From Deltaproteobacteria bacterium (lineage in GTDB: Bacteria; Desulfobacterota; DSM-4660; Desulfatiglandales; HGW-15): a stretch of 6,383 nt of DNA. The stretch lies in assembly GCA_016926135.1 (NCBI GenBank), contig JAFGPH010000193.1, positions 1 to 6,383 of the forward strand. The letters are read 5' to 3'. Both the position numbers and the translations under genes were made by a program. Shown here piece by piece: positions 1-5,720 of this stretch. Position 1 is the stretch's first letter; every line of letters begins with the position of its first letter. The notes beneath the pieces were generated by a model. It saw only the letters and a program-made list of their open reading frames with translations, made no database searches and was not told the DNA's origin.

Positions 1-1748
1 AAGGTGCCCACCTCCGTGTAGTGGGCCTCCACCTCCACGGGCAGACTCGTCCTACCGGCCTTTTTACCAAACTGAATAACGGTCCGGATGGGGGGCATGG
101 CCGTCAATGATTCATCCACCGTAACCACGTCCCCGATCCGATCCCCGGTGCGAAAACTCGAACTGTAGAGATCGAAACCCACCGGCTGATTGGTAAGCAC
201 CTGGAACTCTTTGTCTTCCAGCCGGATCCTCTGGCCCTCTTCCATGCCGCGTTCCACGAGGCACAAGGCCTTTTCCGGGGTATCATCCGGAGGGTCGCCC
301 TGCTCGCCTCCTCCCACCCCCAGATAGTAGGCCCTTGCGCTGCCGCTGCTGACCCGGACCCCATGCCCCTTACGCACGAGCCCGTAATAGGACGCCCCAA
401 GGGCCACGGCCAGATCGAGATCCGAGTTATTCAGCACGCCGGGGAGGGACTCGTCCTCTTCGCCGAACCAGCGCCTAATGGCGGCGCGAAGCCGCTCCTG
501 GACCGCCTGTGGCTTGAGAGATCCACCGTTGAAAAGGACAAGATCCGGTCTGGCGTCCGATCTTTCAAGCAGCGCCCCGGCCTGTTCCTTCTGATGCTCC
601 AAAAACCGGATCATTTGCCGGGTAATGGCCGGGTCCTGGGCATAGGGCAGGCCGAATTCCGTGATGCCCTTTCTCGGCTTTTCACCCAGGTCTTCTCCGG
701 GTTCGACAAAGGGATAGAACCCCTCAAGGATGGTCTCCTCCACATCACGGCGTTCCAGGGAGGCTGAGACTGTGTCTGCGATGAGTCTTCGCCCCTCTCC
801 TACAAGGGTAATGATCTGTGAATCCTGTGCTCCGCCGAGGATCTCCTCCTTGGCCCTTCGGCACTGTTGGCACAGGCTTTGCCAGACATGGACCTTCAAA
901 GGGTTGTTCTTATCCTTACGGAGGCCCATCTCCAGGCGGCGGGCCAGGGCGAGGTCCATATTGTCCCCACCCAGAATCAGATGGTCTCCTACGGCAATCC
1001 GCTCCAGCCCCGGTTTGCCCTGTTTGTCACGAAGGGCAATCAGCGTAAAGTCCGTGGTCCCACCTCCCACATCGCACACGAGGACCAGGGCGCCGGGGCG
1101 GATGTACTGATCCCAGGCCCCTTCATGCAGGAAGAGCCAGGTGTAAAAAGCGGCCAGAGGTTCCTCCAGCAGGGTCACCCCTTTGAGCCCGGCCTGTCCG
1201 GCCGCCTCCAGGGTCAGGTCGCGGGCCACCTCGTCAAAGGAGGCCGGCACGGTGATGATGACCGTCTGGTTCTCAAAAAACTGGTCCTCATCTCCAGCCC
1301 GTGCATGGTTCCAGGCATCTTTGATGTGTCTGAGATAGGCGGCGGTTGCCGCGACGGGTGATAATTTCAATTGGTCTTCAGCGGCACCCCAGGGCAGAAT
1401 AGGGCCTCTCCGGTCTACTCTTCCGTGACAGAGCCAGCTCTTTGCGGAGGAGACCATTCTCTTGGGCACCAGGGCCCCCTGGTCTCTCGCAAAGGCCCCC
1501 ACAAGGGCTTCGCCGTCCGTCCTCCAGGGGAGGGTCGTGGCCTCCACGGCAATCTCGTGTTCCCCCGGCATGTAGAGGAAGGAGGGCAGAAGCCTTTGTG
1601 CGAGTATCTCCCCCGGCCCCGTGAGCTGGGACACAGGAAAGATCTCTATTTTCGGGCGGGCCCCTCTGTACTGTAAGAGATCCACATAGGACACGGCACA
1701 GTTGGTGGTACCCAGATCGATACCAATGATATATCGTTGATCAGACAT
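1..1748 (-). CDS. Hsp70-family (YegD/DUF3731-like) chaperone ATPase, second copy, 3' end cut by window edge
   Basis: I translated this frame by hand: 582 codons from ATG at 1748 to the left edge, with no internal stop, so the C-terminus is missing. Hsp70 nucleotide-binding signatures are in order: GIDLGTTN at residues 9-16, TVPASFD at about 166-172, LLEEPLAAFY at 193-202, DVGGGTTDF at 226-234 (D226 and T231 correspond to the catalytic Asp and Thr of DnaK), GGDNMDL at 260-266 and LFNGG at 405-409. Lys103 in SAKSWLCH is a candidate for the DnaK Lys70 position (inference). It is a paralogue of the next Hsp70 upstream and collinear with it to the break. The start is 7 bases after that gene's TAG stop; an AGGGAG sequence abuts the ATG, which is unusually close and suggests translational coupling. 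Related second-copy Hsp70s are often about 900 residues with a C-terminal DUF3731, so a large part may lie outside the window (recalled knowledge). The family call is strong; the cellular role is unknown. Confidence 0.93.
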   Translation of the reverse strand, partial: MSDQRYIIGIDLGTTNCAVSYVDLLQYRGARPKIEIFPVSQLTGPGEILAQRLLPSFLYMPGEHEIAVEATTLPWRTDGEALVGAFARDQGALVPKRMVSSAKSWLCHGRVDRRGPILPWGAAEDQLKLSPVAATAAYLRHIKDAWNHARAGDEDQFFENQTVIITVPASFDEVARDLTLEAAGQAGLKGVTLLEEPLAAFYTWLFLHEGAWDQYIRPGALVLVCDVGGGTTDFTLIALRDKQGKPGLERIAVGDHLILGGDNMDLALARRLEMGLRKDKNNPLKVHVWQSLCQQCRRAKEEILGGAQDSQIITLVGEGRRLIADTVSASLERRDVEETILEGFYPFVEPGEDLGEKPRKGITEFGLPYAQDPAITRQMIRFLEHQKEQAGALLERSDARPDLVLFNGGSLKPQAVQERLRAAIRRWFGEEDESLPGVLNNSDLDLAVALGASYYGLVRKGHGVRVSSGSARAYYLGVGGGEQGDPPDDTPEKALCLVERGMEEGQRIRLEDKEFQVLTNQPVGFDLYSSSFRTGDRIGDVVTVDESLTAMPPIRTVIQFGKKAGRTSLPVEVEAHYTEVGT

Positions 1749-1755
1749 CTCCCTG

Positions 1756-3567
1756 CTATCCGTTCCGCTCCCGCACATTGAACTCCAGCTTGTACCTCTT
1801 ATCCCGGTCTCTTGAGACGCACCACAGTTCCAGGATTCCCACTTCCGTCACCCTCACTTGAAGTGTTACGGGCAAGAGGGTTCCCTCCTCTCCCTCCAGT
1901 GCCGTCTCCAGGGTCGTGATTTCCTCGATGTCACCTTCCCAGTCTTCCACCACCATGCCGGTTTGATCCTGGTGTCGGGTGCGAGATCCGAGAAAATCAA
2001 ATTTCACCGGCTCTCCCACCACCAGAGCGAACTCCTTTTGGGGGATCTCGGTCTCGGACCCTTCCTCCATGCCAAAGGGTGCCACACAAAGGGCCTTCAT
2101 GGGTGTCGGCATACCGGGAACCGCCGGGATGGCCGCCTCCACCCCTATATAGTAGGCCCTCGACAGCCCCCCCCGGATGCGAATGCCCCTACCCCGGCGG
2201 GCAAGGCCATAATAGGCCGCACCCCTCGCAACGGCCGTGTCAAAGTCCCTGTTCCTCATTTCACGTATTGGAGTGGTCTCCCCCCTGTCCGACCAGGATG
2301 AGATGATTCCGAGGATCCGACTTCTTATGGCGTCGGCCTTCATGACGCCACCGTTGAAAAGGACTGCAGTCGGCCGTACCGGGAGGTCGGTTGTCTCATG
2401 GGTTTCCTGTTGTTTGAGGAATTGGGCAAGGTGTCTGGTGATGGCCGGATCAGAGGCATAGGCCAGCCCCATTTCCCGCATCCCCGTGCGACGCTCAACC
2501 TGGGGTTGGGCGTCCCGGTCACAGGCCGGGAAAAAACCGTTGGTCAGGGTCTGCTCGATCTCGGGTCGGGTCAGTTCGGTCTTGATGGTTCCCCCTATGA
2601 GGCTGCTGCCGCTGCCGAGGATCGTTACGGGGCAGGAACCGAGCGTCTCGTCCTTCAGGAGATTCTCCTTGGCCGAACGGCATCCGTGGGTCAGCCCGCG
2701 GATCTGATGGGTGTTGAGCCTTCTCCCCTCCGAACTCAGTCGGTGGGCCAGGGCATAGGCCAGGGTCAGGTCCATGTTATCGCCACCCACCAGAAGGTGT
2801 TCACCCACGGCAATGCGTTCAAGCGTCATTTCGCCCTTCTCTTCCGTGACCCGAATGAGGCTGAAATCACTTGTGCCGCCGCCCACATCCACAACAAGTA
2901 TGACATCTCCCACCTTCACCCGGTCACGCCATGATCCCCTCTCTGCATCTATCCAGGCATAGAAGGCGGCCTGGGGCTCCTCCAGCAGGGTGACACGGGG
3001 CAAACCTGCCGTTTCAGCAGCCTCAACGGTCAGGTCCCTGGCTACCACATCAAAGGAGGCGGGCACCGTCAGAAAGATCTCCTGATTTTCCAGTCGGAGA
3101 AGACTGTCCGACCGGGCCATCACATGATTCCAGGCATCCCTGATATGTCTCAATATTGCCGAGGAGGCCTCCACCGGGGACATTTTCCGCTGGTCTTCGG
3201 CACCTCCCCAGGGGAGAATGGCCTGCCGCCTGTCTACACCCCGATGGCAGAGCCAGGACTTGCTTGAAGAGATCAATCGATTGGGGATTTCAGCGCCGCG
3301 GCTCCGGGCGTACTCGCCCACGGCCAGGGCGGCATCTTCATCCCATGGCAGCGAGAGCCCCCCCTCGGGGACGTCATAGGCTCCCGGGACCAGGACAAAG
3401 GAGGGCAACACCTCCTGCTCAGCCAGGGATCCCGGGCCGACAATCTGGGGGATATTGAAGGTGCGGATAGAAAAATCTTCCGACACATCTTCTCTTATTT
3501 CCGTATAGGCGACTACACTGTTGGTGGTGCCCAGATCAATGCCTACGATAAAACGGGGATCGGACAT
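1756..3567 (-). CDS. Hsp70-family chaperone ATPase, short form (603 aa)
   Basis: Complete gene of 603 residues. Actin-fold ATPase motifs: GIDLGTTN at 9-16, TVPASFD at 167-173, LLEEPQAAFYAW at 194-205, DVGGGTSDF at 227-235, GGDNMDL at 261-267 and LFNGG at 403-407. Asp227, Thr232 and Glu197 match the catalytic positions of DnaK by motif position. The region after about 460 is only about 140 residues. It looks beta-rich and lacks an obvious helical lid, so this is not canonical DnaK (about 640 aa) but a YegD-like short form. I chose ATG 3567 (MSDPRF) because the paralogue begins with the matching MSDQRY and because AAAGGG lies 9 bases upstream; the frame is open back to an ATG at 3642, but those 25 residues do not resemble Hsp70. 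It lies 143 bases after the DUF2760 gene and 7 bases before the second Hsp70. It is probably a cytosolic ATPase acting with those neighbours (inference). Confidence 0.94.
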   Translation of the reverse strand: MSDPRFIVGIDLGTTNSVVAYTEIREDVSEDFSIRTFNIPQIVGPGSLAEQEVLPSFVLVPGAYDVPEGGLSLPWDEDAALAVGEYARSRGAEIPNRLISSSKSWLCHRGVDRRQAILPWGGAEDQRKMSPVEASSAILRHIRDAWNHVMARSDSLLRLENQEIFLTVPASFDVVARDLTVEAAETAGLPRVTLLEEPQAAFYAWIDAERGSWRDRVKVGDVILVVDVGGGTSDFSLIRVTEEKGEMTLERIAVGEHLLVGGDNMDLTLAYALAHRLSSEGRRLNTHQIRGLTHGCRSAKENLLKDETLGSCPVTILGSGSSLIGGTIKTELTRPEIEQTLTNGFFPACDRDAQPQVERRTGMREMGLAYASDPAITRHLAQFLKQQETHETTDLPVRPTAVLFNGGVMKADAIRSRILGIISSWSDRGETTPIREMRNRDFDTAVARGAAYYGLARRGRGIRIRGGLSRAYYIGVEAAIPAVPGMPTPMKALCVAPFGMEEGSETEIPQKEFALVVGEPVKFDFLGSRTRHQDQTGMVVEDWEGDIEEITTLETALEGEEGTLLPVTLQVRVTEVGILELWCVSRDRDKRYKLEFNVRERNG

Positions 3568-3710
3568 ACAACAAAACCCTTTCTTCACTCCCATCGTCCC
3601 TGCGGCAGTCGCAGGATCATACCCCCCCGCAAAGAGGGCCATCTATTGTGAAAGTCTATCGAAAATATCGAATGTCCTGCAGGGCGCTTCGAATTTTGAA
3701 TGGCAACCGG
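3568..3710 (-). other. Intergenic spacer between DUF2760 and Hsp70 genes
   Basis: This is the largest gene-free stretch inside the cluster. It contains an 8-base palindrome CCTGCAGG at 3676-3683, a run of seven C (seven G in the transcript) at 3622-3628, a short perfect hairpin at 3599-3615, and the ribosome binding site AAAGGG for the downstream Hsp70 at about 3577-3582. A TATGAT on the minus strand (3616-3621) resembles a -10 box but has no convincing -35 partner. I see no U-tract terminator, so read-through from the DUF2760 gene is likely. Confidence 0.6.
3599..3615 (-). repeat. Small perfect inverted repeat upstream of Hsp70 start
   Basis: On the transcript strand the sequence is CCTGCG, ACTGC, CGCAGG: a 6-bp GC-rich stem with a 5-base loop. 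It ends about 31 bases before the Hsp70 ATG and is followed by GACGATG rather than a run of U, so it is not a standard intrinsic terminator. It could be an mRNA structure that affects processing or translation of the downstream gene, or it could be chance. Confidence 0.4.
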
Positions 3711-4457
3711 CTAGCCGGGGATCTCGACCTCTGCAGGGGAAATGACATCCGGGTCAAGGGTCCCTGAGAGGATGGGAAGGTCTCTATGACCCACACGCCA
3801 CCCGCGGTGTTGAAGGATCCCCTTGAAGGGCGGGTTCCCGGACACATTGCCGGTCAGTTTGATCTTGCTCGGATCAAATCCCTGAGGCACCGCGACCTCC
3901 AACCCCTCCTCCTGATCGATGATGGCCTGAGGGTCAACATATCGATTCAAGGCCTTTTGACAATTTTCCTGAATACCCCGTACCGCCGCTCCGATCTGTG
4001 CATCATCATAGGCCTGCAAGTCCTCCTTTAGAAAATCCACGAGTCGTCCCTCCCGCTGAAGCAATGACAAGAGCTGGAGTTCCCGCCGCCGGTTCTCACC
4101 CTCCCCTGTTTTTGCACCTTCTGCAACGGGTTGAACCGGTTTCGCCGCAGATGCCCTTCCCGCGCCGGAGAATGGGACAAAAAGTTTCTTGAGCGCAGCG
4201 CGCAGACTCACCCATAGCAAGAGCCATGTAACCACCAGACTTGCGCCGAATATCTGGAGGAACCTTTGAGTGGTGTGAGTCAGCGCGGCATCGATCGATT
4301 CAAGTGACGGCTTATCCAGCCCTTCCAGGGAATAGAGGCCCCCGCTGAAGGCACCCGTCTCCCAGAGGACAAGACAGGCAATGCCCACGCCAAGGAGGGC
4401 TAACCACACGAAAATCCAGAGCATCAGACGATAAGACAATTTCTTCCCAGTCTCCAT
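3711..4457 (-). CDS. DUF2760-domain membrane protein
   Basis: 248 residues from ATG 4457. There are two hydrophobic helices, at about 11-32 and 65-86, joined by a loop of about 30 residues. A small, polar Ala/Pro/Gly-rich linker (about 97-122) follows, then a soluble C-terminal domain at about 124-246. That domain has the features I recall for DUF2760: LQLLSLLQREGRLVDFL near 127-143, DDAQIGAAVR at 151-160, KLTGNVSG at 200-207 and ILQHRGWRV at 214-222. The topology is probably two membrane passes with the domain in the cytoplasm (inference). AAGGAG lies 11 bases before ATG 4457. An alternative GTG at 4508 overlaps the upstream TGA and would add 17 residues before the first helix; it is possible, but I see no good binding site for it. 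DUF2760 has no known biochemical function. Its usual position beside Hsp70 genes suggests it may be a membrane partner or adaptor for them. Confidence 0.88.
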   Translation of the reverse strand: METGKKLSYRLMLWIFVWLALLGVGIACLVLWETGAFSGGLYSLEGLDKPSLESIDAALTHTTQRFLQIFGASLVVTWLLLWVSLRAALKKLFVPFSGAGRASAAKPVQPVAEGAKTGEGENRRRELQLLSLLQREGRLVDFLKEDLQAYDDAQIGAAVRGIQENCQKALNRYVDPQAIIDQEEGLEVAVPQGFDPSKIKLTGNVSGNPPFKGILQHRGWRVGHRDLPILSGTLDPDVISPAEVEIPG

Positions 4458-4468
4458 AGGTTCCAAAT

Positions 4469-4474
4469 CTCCTT
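4469..4474 (-). promoter_or_regulatory. Shine-Dalgarno AAGGAG for the DUF2760 gene
   Basis: AAGGAG sits 11 bases upstream of ATG 4457. It lies within the extra codons that would belong to the gene if the GTG at 4508 were used. It is the main reason for preferring ATG 4457 as the start. Confidence 0.55.
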
Positions 4475-4504
4475 CTCTTGTATCAACACGGACCCGGCAG
4501 GTCC

Positions 4505-5002
4505 TCACAGGTGGGACAATCTCTCGAACAGATCATTCATGTCCTTCTTCGATCCCTCAGGTATCAGGGACAATCGCTCCTCTGGAAGGATGACGAACTC
4601 CCCTTTGGCCCTGACTAGAACCGTCCCTTCCCTATCGACGATCTGGGCCCTTGCTTTCATTCTTGGACGTTTTGCACCGTCCACCAGCCGGGCCTTTACG
4701 GTCAGGGGGGTTCCGATTGAGACCGGTTTGAGGTATTTGAGGTCCATCCTTCGCGTAACAAAGAAGGATCTTTCGAAGACGAGGATCGCCCAGGACATCA
4801 CTTCATCAAGCAGTGTGGAAAGAATCCCACCATGGGCCATGTTCTCCCATCCCTCGTGGTTTTTCTCCAGGGTGATGTCTGAACAAAGATCTCCACCTGA
4901 AAGGTAGAATTGCAGATGCAACCCGATGGGATTGTCCGTGCCACAGGCAAAACAGCCCTGTCCCTGTGGTTTGGGTATGGGGATGTGTTCTTCTACCTGC
5001 AT
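4505..5002 (-). CDS. PaaI-family hotdog acyl-CoA thioesterase (probable independent start inside the fused frame)
   Basis: 165 residues if translation begins at ATG 5002, a normal length for a stand-alone PaaI-like thioesterase. Family features: CFACGTDNPIGLHLQF at 17-32, AHGGILSTLLDEVMSW at 56-71 and KYLKPVSIGTPL at 89-100. His57-Gly-Gly and Asp66 match the HGG(x)nD active-site region of PaaI-type enzymes, which hydrolyse acyl-CoA thioesters in the cytoplasm. The substrate cannot be read from sequence. GAGGG lies 7 bases upstream of the ATG, so this gene can initiate on its own even though the frame is continuous with the methyltransferase fragment. The N-terminal stretch IPIPKPQGQGCFACG is typical of a native thioesterase start, so the enzyme itself seems complete. 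The TGA stop overlaps a GTG that is the alternative start of the DUF2760 gene. Confidence 0.78.
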   Translation of the reverse strand: MQVEEHIPIPKPQGQGCFACGTDNPIGLHLQFYLSGGDLCSDITLEKNHEGWENMAHGGILSTLLDEVMSWAILVFERSFFVTRRMDLKYLKPVSIGTPLTVKARLVDGAKRPRMKARAQIVDREGTVLVRAKGEFVILPEERLSLIPEGSKKDMNDLFERLSHL

Positions 5003-5641
5003 TCTTTTTCCCTCGATGCCAACCTCTTCGGCCTTTCCCCTAGAGACGTGGATGACCTCTTTCAGTTGATTCAGTTCCACATTGTGCTGCGCCGTCTTTA
5101 CACAGAGGGGATTAAGATCCAGGGCGAGAACCCCCTCTGCGCCGAGAAGCGCCGCGGCGATAGCCAGGATTCCCGTACCCGTTCCCAGATCGAGAACCTG
5201 TCCTATTTCAACCTGCTTCCGAAAGAAGACGAGGGCGCGGATGCAGTCTTGTGTGGTCGGATGAAGACCGGTTCCAAACACGACGCCGGGATCCAGCAGT
5301 AGTCTTATTTCATCCTCCGGGACTTCGACCTCCGTCTCCCAGGGTTGGAGGATCGCAAAGGGGTACACCCTCAGGCGATCCAGCCCGCCACCCTGCCATT
5401 CTTCGTATGAAAAATGATACTCCTCAAGGAACGCCAGATCGGACCTTTTGTTCAGCAGCCTCTGCACCACTCCGGGAGAAGGCCCGCTGAAAAACAGAAA
5501 GGAACTGTCATCTTCCAGCCAGTTTCCCAGATAGTTCTTTCCAAATGCCGTCTCGTCTTCCTCAGTGACCGGCCCTCTGATCAGGTAGATATAGAGGTCC
5601 TCATAGGGTCCGGCGGCATTTCCCCGGCAGACAGAATCCAT
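4505..5641 (-). CDS. In-frame fusion: C-terminally truncated PrmA-like methyltransferase joined to PaaI-family thioesterase
   Basis: One open frame of 378 residues from ATG 5641 (AGGGG 5 bases upstream) to TGA at 4505. Residues 1-213 resemble the PrmA (ribosomal protein L11 methyltransferase) family: the LLLDPGVVFGTGLHPTT block at 114-130, SAM-binding motif I DLGTGTG at 151-157, acidic Asp175 at the end of the second strand, NVELN at 187-191 and a third strand with GKAEE at about 196-206. The family then normally continues with an (A/D)LVxANI-type fourth strand and about 80 more residues. Here that part is absent. Residues 214-378 are instead a complete hotdog thioesterase. Methyltransferase activity is doubtful with half the Rossmann sheet missing. 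The frame extends upstream to 5926, but that part overlaps the preceding gene and looks noncoding. The product may be a real fusion, or a remnant followed by an independently translated thioesterase. Confidence 0.7.
   Translation of the reverse strand: MDSVCRGNAAGPYEDLYIYLIRGPVTEEDETAFGKNYLGNWLEDDSSFLFFSGPSPGVVQRLLNKRSDLAFLEEYHFSYEEWQGGGLDRLRVYPFAILQPWETEVEVPEDEIRLLLDPGVVFGTGLHPTTQDCIRALVFFRKQVEIGQVLDLGTGTGILAIAAALLGAEGVLALDLNPLCVKTAQHNVELNQLKEVIHVSRGKAEEVGIEGKRMQVEEHIPIPKPQGQGCFACGTDNPIGLHLQFYLSGGDLCSDITLEKNHEGWENMAHGGILSTLLDEVMSWAILVFERSFFVTRRMDLKYLKPVSIGTPLTVKARLVDGAKRPRMKARAQIVDREGTVLVRAKGEFVILPEERLSLIPEGSKKDMNDLFERLSHL
5003..5641 (-). pseudogene. PrmA-like methyltransferase fragment (C-terminal part missing)
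   Basis: This marks the methyltransferase part of the fused frame: 213 codons with no internal stop. The N-terminal half (YEDLYIYL at 13-20, then a region with FLFFS near 48-52 and YEEWQGG at about 79-85) is of the short PrmA-like type I associate with deltaproteobacterial proteins rather than E. coli PrmA. The SAM-binding half is cut after the third strand. The missing part should carry the fourth strand with the substrate-side Asn motif and the rest of the sheet. The reading frame itself is intact, so decay, if real, happened by loss of sequence rather than by a frameshift. I labelled it a pseudogene on that ground; a functional fusion remains possible. Confidence 0.5.
5010..5014 (-). promoter_or_regulatory. 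Shine-Dalgarno GAGGG for the thioesterase start
   Basis: GAGGG followed by AAAAAGA (7 bases) and then ATG 5002. This spacing is near ideal and supports separate initiation of the thioesterase within the longer frame. Confidence 0.5.
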
Positions 5642-5720
5642 GATAACCCCTGCCCTGTGTGTCTTCGGCTTGCCGCGCCCTCCTTCCTCCAGGGGCACAG
5701 CAGTCCTTCCGGTTCCCTTC

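Noticed and set aside
363..1361. Several overlapping plus-strand open frames across the left-hand Hsp70
   Set aside because: They are antisense shadows of the Hsp70 frame, mutually overlapping, Pro/Arg/Gly-rich and without family features.
1858..2934. Long plus-strand open frames opposite the first Hsp70 (up to 178 codons)
   Set aside because: Antisense to a clearly conserved gene. Their composition follows from the codon bias of the real gene, and no motifs are seen.
3616..3621. TATGAT -10-like box on the minus strand
   Set aside because: No acceptable -35 hexamer at 16-18 bases upstream; the spacer there is a G-rich run. Not enough to call a promoter.
3568..3642. 25-residue N-terminal extension of the first Hsp70 (ATG 3642)
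   Set aside because: The paralogue begins at the position equivalent to ATG 3567, and Hsp70s normally start a few residues before GIDLGTTN. The extension is the translated intergenic spacer, including its G7 run.
4910..5302. Plus-strand open frame of 130 codons opposite the methyltransferase-thioesterase junction
   Set aside because: Antisense shadow. It does not supply the missing methyltransferase part and has no recognisable domain.
5647..5695. Inverted repeat CCCCTG / CAGGGG (5690-5695 and 5647-5652) that could cover the ribosome binding site of the methyltransferase fragment
   Set aside because: Only 6 bp with a loop of more than 35 bases; expected by chance in GC-rich sequence.
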